A stretch of DNA of 64,000 bases from positions 4,030,001 through 4,094,000 of the forward strand of contig NZ_CP173170.1 in NCBI RefSeq assembly GCF_044788715.1, in the 5' to 3' direction. Source of the DNA: Methylotuvimicrobium sp018830325. Its GTDB lineage: Bacteria; Pseudomonadota; Gammaproteobacteria; Methylococcales; Methylomonadaceae. The position numbers were made by a program, and so were the translations under genes. The notes below the pieces were generated by a model. That model ran no database searches. It saw only the letters and a program-made list of their open reading frames with translations, and was not told the origin of the DNA. This document shows positions 9,327 through 17,212 of this stretch, in pieces (position 1 is the stretch's first letter; each line of letters opens with the position of its first letter).

Positions 9327-11732
9327 TCAATAAACATCGCAGCGAAAACGCCTCGTTTCCAGCAGGTTTGCAAAGCCTTTTTGCCCTATGATGTCGATCA
9401 AGGCGTTTTCGACTCCGCCCGCCATGCCGCCGGCACTGCCGCACACGAACACAGCCGCACCGTCTTCGAGCCAGGCGCGCAGAGTTTCCGCATTGTCGAT
9501 CAAGCGCTGCTGCACATATATGCGAGCCTCTTGATCTCGCGAGAATGCCGTATCGAGGCGCGCCAAATGGCCTTCATGCAGCCAAGCCAGGATTTCATCT
9601 CGATAGTAGAAGTCATGGTCGGCATTGCGTTCGCCGAAAATCAGCCAGTTGCGGTGCCTGCCTTGCCGCAGGCGTTCTTGTAAAAGCCCGCGCAAACCGG
9701 CCAACCCCGTGCCGTTGCCGACAAAAATCGACGGAGCATCCTCATCGCCTCCATGAAAAGATGGATTGCCGCGAATACGTAGCGCTATGTCGTCACCGAT
9801 TTGGATTTCCGATGTCAGCCAACCTGAAGCTTTGCCGAAGCCGCCATCGGCATGGCGCACTTGTCTGACCAATAGATGCAGGCCGCCGCTTTCGGGAATC
9901 GAGGCAATCGAATACTGACGTCTGCAGGCCGCGTTGGTCGTGTCGTTTGCAGAAACACCTACGGCGATTTCGGCCAGATCGCCGGCCTGCCAGCGGCAAT
10001 TTTCAGCCACCGCGAATTCCAGATGAAAAGTCGGCAAACCGCAACTGCCGGGGTTGAGTAGCGTGCGTTTCAGCAGGCGTGCACTTTGGAACCCCGCATC
10101 CCGTGCATTGATTTCGAATGCGGCGCCGCACAAATCGTACAGACCTTTTTGCCACGCCATCAATGCGCCCGTATCGTTATTATCCATCTCGACCGAGGCG
10201 AATAACGGCCGCGCGCCGCAAGCGGACAACCAATGCTCCAATTCGCGGCCGAAGCCGCAAAAATAGGGGTATTGCCGGTCGCCCAACGCCAGTAAGGCAT
10301 AGCTCAGTGCCGATAAATCTACGGTCTTGGTCATCATGTTGGTGACAAAGGTTCGCGCGTTGACCGGCGCTTCGCCGTCGCCGAATGTGGCGGCGACAAA
10401 TAATACCCGCTCGCGGCCTGTTAAATCGACCGCCGAGATAGCGCCCAACGGCCTGACCGAAACGGCAATGTCGCTTTTTTGCATGGCCGCGGCACTCTGC
10501 CAAGCCAGCTGTTCGGCAGTGCCGCTTTGACTCGCATAGGCAATCAGCCATGAGCCATCGTTTGCATCGCCACAAACGACTTCTTTTGCCAAACCAACGC
10601 GCCGTTTGTTGCGTCGCCGATCCAAATACAACATCCATCCGGTCACCGCAAATAACGGCATCGCGAGACTCGCGGTCATCATCGCGACTTGCCCGGCCAG
10701 TCCGAAATAACTGCCCGAATGCAAGGTAAAGATACTCGCGATCAGTTGCGCGCCGAAAGGCCGCTCGGCGTAACGGTCATGCAAGAGAATCGAAGCGTTA
10801 ACCGGATCGATTTCGAGCCGGTTGAATGCGCGCTCATGTGGCGGCGACGGGTCGAGATACAGGATCGAGTAAACTTTCGACTTAGGATGCCGCGGCAAAC
10901 GCAAGGTCGCCCGACTGTAGTCGCCAACGCGGTTTTGAAACAACGCCCAAACCGATTCGATCTCGGCCTCGGGCGGCAAGACAGGGCTTACTTGCCGGTT
11001 GGCGGAATTCTGCCGAGGTGAGCCGCCTCGTTGCATCAACGGCGCGCCGGTGATTTCGTGCAGAACATTTCGGTACCAATCATACGACCAATACAGGCCG
11101 GTCAGCGCGGCGAGCAAATAAAACGCCAACACCCACGTTCCGATTGCCGCATGCATTTCCCACAGAAATCCTCGTCCCTTGCGTTTGAAACTAAACGCAA
11201 GCCAAGACCGCCAATTGAATACTCGGCGCGGCCAGCGCAGATAGAGCCCGCTCAGCGCCAACAGAATCAGCGCCAGGACCGATACACCGGTAATCTGCTT
11301 GCCGAGGTCGCGGTTATCGAATAAGTCGTCGAACATCAGCCAACGATGCAAACGCATCGCTGCGTGGAAAAACGCTTCGCCGCGCACCTTACCCAGCAGT
11401 TCTCCACTGTAGGGGTCGACATGTCGGTTTTCGCCGCGGCGGTCGTTTGGATTCGATCCGGCGATATTGATTGTCGCGGCCTCTTCCGCATCCGAAGACA
11501 AGGTGACGGCATCGATACGGCGATCGGGCAGAGCCGCTTGAACCTTCCGCAACAAAGCGGCAGGATCTAAACGCTGACCGTCCGGTGTTACGCTCATGAC
11601 GCCGGGATTCATCCAGCGCAGTATGTCATGCTCGAACGACAACAGACCTCCGGTTAGGCCGATCAACGCCAGGACGATGCCGGCGCTGATCCCGAAAAAC
11701 CAATGCAATTGAAACAAAATAGTACGGAACAT
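9327..11732 (-). CDS. PepSY-domain membrane protein fused to a flavodoxin/ferredoxin-reductase module
   Basis: The 801-aa inner-membrane protein probably reduces ferric siderophore or haem-bound iron after uptake. The N-terminus (about residues 5-370) is a PepSY-associated region with four hydrophobic segments, the first at LHWFFGISAGIVLALIGLTG. About residues 385-530 are a flavodoxin domain (YASQSGTAEQLAW, then ATFGDGEAP, then ALGDRQYPYFCGFG). The rest is an FAD/NAD(P)H reductase like the sulfite reductase flavoprotein (RQYSIAS, VGNGTGLAGLRG, then VFVCGSAGGMAGGVE). It starts four bases after the receptor stop codon, so the two genes are co-transcribed. Same-type fusions accompany TonB-dependent receptors in other Proteobacteria. 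The exact substrate is unknown. Confidence 0.85.
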   Translation of the reverse strand: MFRTILFQLHWFFGISAGIVLALIGLTGGLLSFEHDILRWMNPGVMSVTPDGQRLDPAALLRKVQAALPDRRIDAVTLSSDAEEAATINIAGSNPNDRRGENRHVDPYSGELLGKVRGEAFFHAAMRLHRWLMFDDLFDNRDLGKQITGVSVLALILLALSGLYLRWPRRVFNWRSWLAFSFKRKGRGFLWEMHAAIGTWVLAFYLLAALTGLYWSYDWYRNVLHEITGAPLMQRGGSPRQNSANRQVSPVLPPEAEIESVWALFQNRVGDYSRATLRLPRHPKSKVYSILYLDPSPPHERAFNRLEIDPVNASILLHDRYAERPFGAQLIASIFTLHSGSYFGLAGQVAMMTASLAMPLFAVTGWMLYLDRRRNKRRVGLAKEVVCGDANDGSWLIAYASQSGTAEQLAWQSAAAMQKSDIAVSVRPLGAISAVDLTGRERVLFVAATFGDGEAPVNARTFVTNMMTKTVDLSALSYALLALGDRQYPYFCGFGRELEHWLSACGARPLFASVEMDNNDTGALMAWQKGLYDLCGAAFEINARDAGFQSARLLKRTLLNPGSCGLPTFHLEFAVAENCRWQAGDLAEIAVGVSANDTTNAACRRQYSIASIPESGGLHLLVRQVRHADGGFGKASGWLTSEIQIGDDIALRIRGNPSFHGGDEDAPSIFVGNGTGLAGLRGLLQERLRQGRHRNWLIFGERNADHDFYYRDEILAWLHEGHLARLDTAFSRDQEARIYVQQRLIDNAETLRAWLEDGAAVFVCGSAGGMAGGVENALIDIIGQKGFANLLETRRFRCDVY

Positions 11733-11736
11733 CGCG

Positions 11737-13944
11737 TCAGAACTCGTAATTCATAGACAGCCACAGGCTGCGGTCGGGTAGATAGACGCCGTTTGTCGCA
11801 GCGTTGGTTTGCGTGTAGTGAAACGCTCGATAGGTTTCGCCGTTCCATTCGTAAGGCGTCGATGTGGTAAAGTCCTTGCCGAGCAGGTTATAGATGCGGC
11901 CGTTGATCTTCAGGCTGTCGTTGACGCGCCAAGTCGCGGCGAGATGCAACAGTTCGTAGCCTTTGAGTTCATTGCCGACCGCCCGCAAGATCGCAAAGTT
12001 TTGCCCCGCAGTCGGCAGCGTGCCGGTGAAGCGGTCGCGAGACGAATAATATTCGCCTTCGAGGCGCACGTTGATGACTGGCGTGACATCCCAACGTAAT
12101 GTCGCGCTAGCCATATGGTCGGGGGCGTTGGTCAAGAGCTGCCCCGCGCCTTCGCCGGACGTGACTTGGGTGTCGGTATAGGTGTAATTGCCGCTGATCT
12201 CCCACTCCGGCAGGAAGCGGTAACTCAACGTGGCCTCGACGCCGCGGGTTTCGGCCTTGTCGATATTGACGAGCTGCGAAAAGTCGGTTTGACGGCTGAA
12301 ATTACCGACCGTCATACAGCCCGGTACGTTACCGACGGTGGGATTCAAACAGTTCGGAATCGCATCGCCGGTCGCGATGCGGTCCTCGAATTTGTTCAAG
12401 AACAGCGTGACGCCGGCGGACAAATCGCCGCCATCGTCGTACTGAGCACTCAGCTCGAAGCTGGTGCTGGTCTCCGGTTTCAAATCGGGCGAGCCAATCG
12501 TCACCGTTTCGCCTTGCGCAGTGAAGCCGGTTACCCCGTCATGCAACTGATTGAGCGTCGGCGTTTTGTAGCCCTGACTGACACCGCCCTTGAATACCCA
12601 TTGCTCCAAAGGCTTCCAAACCAAATAGCCGCGAGGGCTAACATGGCCGCCGAACGCTTTGTGATGATCGTAGCGCACGCCGCCCGTCAAAGCCCAGTCG
12701 TCGAGGAACTGCCATTCGTCTTCGCCGAATACTGACCAACTGTATTGCTCGAACTTGACATTGCCGGCCGCACCGTCTTCCATTTGCGCGTAGATGTACT
12801 GACCGCCGACCGTCAGCATGTGTGCGCCGAACGGCATGTTGAGACGGCTGTCGATGATCAAATCGGTATTTTCGAGAATACGCGGCTCGCCGCCCGAAGC
12901 TTCGTAGCCGTATTCGGGCGCACTGCCGCGCGGCAACGTGCGCCCCAAGGTCTCGGTGGTGATGTGGCTGGCCGTCGTTTCCCAATTACCGAAACCATAA
13001 TTACCGCGATGACCCAACTGGAATTGATCGCGATTGAAGCGCAATTCGTCGACATAACCGTTGAATCTGGGAGGCGCGTCGATTGTACCTAGGCGCGAAT
13101 CGGAGTTGTCGTAGCGTTGGCGCACCAATTCGGTATCGAACCAGAACCGATTTTGTTCGTTCGCCGACAAGGTTAGGCGCCCGCCGGCATTGCCGATGCG
13201 TCCTTCGGCCGGTCGAGGGTCGCGTCCGGTGCCGTTCGGGTCCATACGTTCTGACGCACCGCGTTCAAAGAGTTTTGCACGGATTTGCAAACCCAGGACG
13301 TCTTCCCAGATTGGCCCCGCGCCGTAGACTTCGACGGTGCCATCGTGTGCGTCGTCCGAGTTTTGGCGCAGTGTCGTTTGTAACGTCAACGAACCGTTCC
13401 ATTCGCGCCCGACCGCACGCGTGATAATGTTGACGATCCCACCCATCGCATCGGAACCGTACAAGGTCGACATCGGCCCACGAATCACTTCGATGCGCTC
13501 GATTTGCGAAAGCGGCGGAAGGAAGCTGGTCGACGTTTCGCCGAAGCCGTTCGGTGTCGCGTTACCGGAAGTATTCTGACGACGGCCGTCGATCAAAATG
13601 AGGGTGTAATCGCTGGGCATGCCGCGAATGTTGATATTGAATCCGCCGGTCTTGCCCGTTCCGGTACGCACGTCCACGCCAGGAATATCGGCGAGTGCTT
13701 CAGCAAGACTGCTGAAATTCTTATCTTGCAATTCGTCTCGGGTCAGTACCGAAATACTGGCCGGCGCATCGGCCAAGTCCTGTTCGAAACCCGCCGCGCT
13801 GACGACGAGTTTGGAAAGTTCGAGTTTCTTGTCTTGTTTTTGTTCGTCCGCTTGAGCCATGGTAATAACGGGAGACAGCGCCGATGCGCATGTCAATGCC
13901 AATACCGGCCAACCGGAACGACAACTTCTGAGCGAATATGTCAT
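11737..13944 (-). CDS. TonB-dependent outer-membrane receptor (FepA/CirA-like)
   Basis: The 735-aa precursor has a signal peptide (about residues 1-32, ending TMAQA). A plug domain follows (PASISVLTRDEL, IPGVDVRTGTG, INIRGMPSDYTLILIDGRR, VIRGPMSTLYGSDAMGG). The C-terminal beta barrel ends in the outer-membrane signature LSMNYEF. A TonB-box-like segment is KLVVSAAG. Plug details resemble catecholate siderophore receptors, but the ligand cannot be fixed. It heads the operon with the PepSY reductase and hemP. An IS66-type element lies only 17 bp upstream of the start codon and separates the gene from a Fur-box promoter at 15787-15834. Current expression may depend on read-out from the IS. Confidence 0.88.
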   Translation of the reverse strand: MTYSLRSCRSGWPVLALTCASALSPVITMAQADEQKQDKKLELSKLVVSAAGFEQDLADAPASISVLTRDELQDKNFSSLAEALADIPGVDVRTGTGKTGGFNINIRGMPSDYTLILIDGRRQNTSGNATPNGFGETSTSFLPPLSQIERIEVIRGPMSTLYGSDAMGGIVNIITRAVGREWNGSLTLQTTLRQNSDDAHDGTVEVYGAGPIWEDVLGLQIRAKLFERGASERMDPNGTGRDPRPAEGRIGNAGGRLTLSANEQNRFWFDTELVRQRYDNSDSRLGTIDAPPRFNGYVDELRFNRDQFQLGHRGNYGFGNWETTASHITTETLGRTLPRGSAPEYGYEASGGEPRILENTDLIIDSRLNMPFGAHMLTVGGQYIYAQMEDGAAGNVKFEQYSWSVFGEDEWQFLDDWALTGGVRYDHHKAFGGHVSPRGYLVWKPLEQWVFKGGVSQGYKTPTLNQLHDGVTGFTAQGETVTIGSPDLKPETSTSFELSAQYDDGGDLSAGVTLFLNKFEDRIATGDAIPNCLNPTVGNVPGCMTVGNFSRQTDFSQLVNIDKAETRGVEATLSYRFLPEWEISGNYTYTDTQVTSGEGAGQLLTNAPDHMASATLRWDVTPVINVRLEGEYYSSRDRFTGTLPTAGQNFAILRAVGNELKGYELLHLAATWRVNDSLKINGRIYNLLGKDFTTSTPYEWNGETYRAFHYTQTNAATNGVYLPDRSLWLSMNYEF

Positions 13945-13961
13945 GTCTTTTTAGTTTCAAG

Positions 13962-15660
13962 GTAACTACTCGCCCCATAAAATAAATAAAAAAAAGCTTG
14001 ACAGGTTTTTAGCGTCTAAAAAGCGAAATTGTGCAGACCTGATTTAATTGTGTTCTTTTGGGCAGTCCAGTGCGCGCAGCGTGGATTTTGCGCATTGCAA
14101 GGAGGTTAGCCTCAAAAATTCGGTTTACAGCGCTCATACGCGGCCAGCGGAGGCCGAAAAAACCCATGATATGATGAGTTTGTCGCAAACTTACCCTATC
14201 AACGTGGATGGCCAACCTCGATAAAGCCTCGGTTCGAACTGAAGTCAGTCGCTTAAAAGCGGACTTCGAGAAGCTGTGTGCCGAAGGCAAAATCACTTGT
14301 GAAAGCCAGGCTATTATGACTAGCTTGTTCCTGGTGGTTGAGTTGATACTGGCCATTTTTCTGGAACGCACCACGAAGAAGGATACGACTAATTCCAGCA
14401 TGCCTTCGTCGCAAACCGGCAAAGATGAATCGGCTTTAGGGCGGGCTGGCAGTAACGGTAAAGGCAAAGCCGATAACAAGGCTGCCGCGCAAAATAGGCG
14501 TACCGTGGAAACTGTGACGTTGTCCAAGGCTCTGACCTGTGATGTCTGCGGCGAAGATTTGACTGACGTCCCATGTTCGCACGTTGAAAGGCGCACCAAG
14601 ATCGATATCGTGTTCGAGAAAGTGGTTGAACACGTCGATGCCGAAATTAAGCAATGCCCAACCTGCGAGGCCACGGTTAAAGGCCGGTTTCCTGCCGACC
14701 TGCACGGGCCTTTGCAATATGGCGATGGCTTAAAAGCCTTTGTGATCAATCTACTGGTGTGCCAAATGGTGGCACTGAATCGGGTGCAGCAGCTGCTGGC
14801 ATCGATAATGGATGTAGTGATTAGCGAGGCCACCTTGCTGAAATTCGTACTGCGCGTGCATCAGGCTTTGGAAGCCTGGGAAGCGCAGGCCGTCGAACAA
14901 ATTCTGAAAGCGCCCGTGATGCATGTGGATGAAACCTCGCTGCGGGTGGACCGGAAAAATCACTGGATACACGTCTATTCAGCTGGCGACATCACGCTCA
15001 AATTTTTGCATCGAAAGCGAGGCAAGGAAGCCATCGAGTCGATTAATCTCATTCCGCGCTATGGTGGGGCTATCATCCATGACTGTTGGTCATCGTATTT
15101 CGCCTATCAACACTGCGGGCATGGCTTGTGTGGTTCACACTTGCTGCGCGAGCTCACTTTTATTGTGGACGCGCATGGCTATCGCTGGGCAAAAAACATG
15201 AAACGCCTGTTGCAGGAAACCTGCGTCACCGTCTCAAAAAGCGCCGACAAGAAACTGACAGTCATAGAACTGACCAACCTGCAAAAGCGCTACCGGGCCA
15301 TCCTGACCCGCGGCGAAAAAGAGTTGCCCGTTATTCCACCCAAACCCAGTGGCAAACGCGGCAAGCTGGCCAAATCCGATGCGCACAACTTATGGGAGCG
15401 GTTCAAGACTCATGAAGCCGCCATACTCCTATTTGCTAAAGACCCGCATGTGGCGTTTACCAATAATCGTGCTGAGCAGGATTTACGCATGGCAAAGGTC
15501 AAACAAAAGGTCTCCGGCTGCTTTCGTGCCGAAGAATATGCCCATGCTTATTGCCGAATATCCAGCTATCTGCAAACCATGGCTAATCGAGGCTATAATC
15601 CGCTCATCGCGATTCAAATGGCTCTTGCTGGGAACGCGGCTACAGGGCGCGAGTAGTTAC
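13962..15660 (+). mobile_element. IS66-family insertion sequence (ISBst12-like, single tnpC), complete
   Basis: The ends are inverted: GTAACTACTCGCCCC at 13962 on the left and GGGCGCGAGTAGTTAC ending at 15660. They are flanked by the 8-bp direct repeat GTTTCAAG at 13954-13961 and 15661-15668, the duplication length typical of IS66. It carries only the large transposase gene, with no tnpA/tnpB accessory genes, as in the ISBst12 subgroup. The perfect duplication indicates a recent insertion. Confidence 0.93.
14208..15656 (+). CDS. IS66-family transposase (TnpC)
   Basis: This 482-aa DDE transposase has an N-terminal coiled region (VSRLKADFEKL), then a Cys-rich zinc finger (TCDVCGEDL, then CPTCEATVKGRFP). 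The catalytic core has HVDETSLRV for the first Asp, IIHDCWSSYF for the second and NRAEQDLRMAKVKQKVSGCF around the Glu. It ends four bases before the right end of the element. There are no frameshifts, so the element may still be active. Confidence 0.95.
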   Translation: MANLDKASVRTEVSRLKADFEKLCAEGKITCESQAIMTSLFLVVELILAIFLERTTKKDTTNSSMPSSQTGKDESALGRAGSNGKGKADNKAAAQNRRTVETVTLSKALTCDVCGEDLTDVPCSHVERRTKIDIVFEKVVEHVDAEIKQCPTCEATVKGRFPADLHGPLQYGDGLKAFVINLLVCQMVALNRVQQLLASIMDVVISEATLLKFVLRVHQALEAWEAQAVEQILKAPVMHVDETSLRVDRKNHWIHVYSAGDITLKFLHRKRGKEAIESINLIPRYGGAIIHDCWSSYFAYQHCGHGLCGSHLLRELTFIVDAHGYRWAKNMKRLLQETCVTVSKSADKKLTVIELTNLQKRYRAILTRGEKELPVIPPKPSGKRGKLAKSDAHNLWERFKTHEAAILLFAKDPHVAFTNNRAEQDLRMAKVKQKVSGCFRAEEYAHAYCRISSYLQTMANRGYNPLIAIQMALAGNAATGRE

Positions 15661-15786
15661 GTTTCAAGATTGATTCCATGGCTGGCTACCTCATCATTTG
15701 AAAAGACGGTTGGTTGGCTGGCTGTTTGATGGTTTTAAAGGCTCTATCTATATAAATACTTCGATTGCACGCCTTAGGTATGCAGC

Positions 15787-15834
15787 ATGATAAAAGGTAA
15801 TGACAATTATTGTCAATTAAGAATCATTATCATT
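15787..15834 (-). promoter_or_regulatory. Fur-box promoter of the interrupted iron-uptake operon
   Basis: The minus strand reads AATGATAATGATTC followed by TTGACAATAATTGTCATT, matching tandem Fur hexamers. Within it are TTGACA (15811-15816) and, 18 bp on, TATCAT (15787-15792), a good sigma-70 promoter pointing at the TonB receptor. Without the IS it would lie about 125 bp from the receptor start; with it, about 1.85 kb. Confidence 0.72.
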
Positions 15835-15960
15835 TGCGCAGTGGGAATGGCTTTCGTTAGGCTTGCATGACGCTTCACCGGTGATATCTACTCCTTTCCT
15901 CAGCTTCCGTTGCGAGCCAGCATCTTGTATGTCCGCTTATCCGAATGTCGAAAAAGAAAC

Positions 15961-16836
15961 TTAGGTCAGCGGTTTATACGCCAACAATTTGGCCAATATT
16001 TCAAGAATCGGGCTGCGGGGATGATCACGGCGCCAAACCAGCGCGATGGTACAACTTGGTCGCTGACGAATGTTGATATAGCGGATGTCGTTGTCCTCGG
16101 GCTGAACGGCAACAGACGGCATCAGCGTGACGCCGACGCCATTTTTAACCATGAATCGCAAGGTTTCCAGACTAGACGCCCGGAAGTCGTGTTCTACGAA
16201 GCGCAAAGGGTCGCACAACTGCAAAGCCTGATCCCGCAAACAATGGCCCTCATCCAATAGCAACAGATTCTGTTTGGCTACCGTGTTCAGGTCGACTTCT
16301 TCTAGATCGGCAAGGGGATGGTCGGCGCTCACGGCCAGCATAAACGGATCTTCAAACAGTGTTCGGCATTCCAGTAACTCTTGCTCTACGGGCAAAGCCA
16401 ACAAGGCCGCGTCTAATTTTTTGTCGAGCAACAATGCAATCAGTGCATCAGTTTTCTCCTCGACCAACTGTAATTTTAGATCGGGATAGTGCTGCTTGAT
16501 GCGAAACACGTATTCCGGCAGTGTGTAACTTGCCAACGACGGAAAGCCGCCTAGCGACAACAGGTTGCGATGCCGATCCCCGGCGTGGGCAGCGATTTGC
16601 CGAATAGACTGAACGTCGTCGAGTATCCGGCAGGCGATGGGTAAAATTTCACGGCAAACGTCGGTAAGGTCCACATTGTTTTTCTCGCGCACGAACAAAT
16701 CCACGCCCAGATTATCCTCGAGCTTCTTGATTTGTGTGCTCAAGGTCGGCTGACCGATGGAGCATTGGTCAGCCGCCTGACTGAAGTTTCTTAATTCCGC
16801 TACCGCGACCAGGTAGCTTAAATCCCGCAAGTTCAT
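15961..16836 (-). CDS. oxyR: Hydrogen-peroxide sensing regulator OxyR
   Basis: This LysR-type activator of peroxide defence is 291 aa from the ATG at 16834-16836, which follows GAGGTG and aligns with the family start MNLRDLSYLVAVAE. A longer frame upstream lacks support. The HTH is FSQAADQCSIGQPTLSTQIKKLE. The redox pair is intact: GHCLRDQALQLC gives two Cys nine residues apart, equal to Cys199 and Cys208 of E. coli OxyR, whose disulfide switches the protein on. The gene is divergent from katG, its usual target. A candidate site lies between the two. Confidence 0.95.
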   Translation of the reverse strand: MNLRDLSYLVAVAELRNFSQAADQCSIGQPTLSTQIKKLEDNLGVDLFVREKNNVDLTDVCREILPIACRILDDVQSIRQIAAHAGDRHRNLLSLGGFPSLASYTLPEYVFRIKQHYPDLKLQLVEEKTDALIALLLDKKLDAALLALPVEQELLECRTLFEDPFMLAVSADHPLADLEEVDLNTVAKQNLLLLDEGHCLRDQALQLCDPLRFVEHDFRASSLETLRFMVKNGVGVTLMPSVAVQPEDNDIRYINIRQRPSCTIALVWRRDHPRSPILEILAKLLAYKPLT

Positions 16837-16900
16837 CGATGTGGACACCTCATTGAAAAAAACACCCGGAGCAAATGGACCGGACTCGAATCTTATCACC

Positions 16901-16938
16901 TTAGCACTACGCTCTATCGATTTGATAGATGGGGCTAT
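16901..16938. promoter_or_regulatory. Candidate OxyR binding site between oxyR and katG
   Basis: CTAT (16914-16917), seven bases, then ATAG (16925-16928) and CTAT again (16935-16938) reproduce the spaced core of the OxyR motif, in which ATAG/CTAT elements are separated by N7. It lies about 65-100 bp upstream of oxyR and 275 bp upstream of katG. The left outermost ATAG is poor (TTAG). This was matched by eye. Confidence 0.4.
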
Positions 16939-17212
16939 CGATGACATCAATTTCATATTGCCCGCGTTATCTGATTGAATACCTGTGCCGAAATGATTTG
17001 GCGACGGACTCCGAATCCGTTGCCGTCGAACGAAAATGTACCATTAACGAAGTTCGGCAATCCCGTTGTAACCGTTTATCGCGCATGACTCTACGGACTT
17101 GGAACAATGAAACCAAGTGATTTATAACCTGACGCTATTGAAAAGCGTCATCTAAACTGAACGCTTAGTGCATATATTTCATATAACTGACAACAAGGAA
17201 CAGAGGTGTACC

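Noticed and set aside
13945..13961. Fur box directly before the TonB receptor
   Set aside because: The 17 bp left between the IS and the start codon contain no Fur-like sequence; the only good match is on the far side of the IS.
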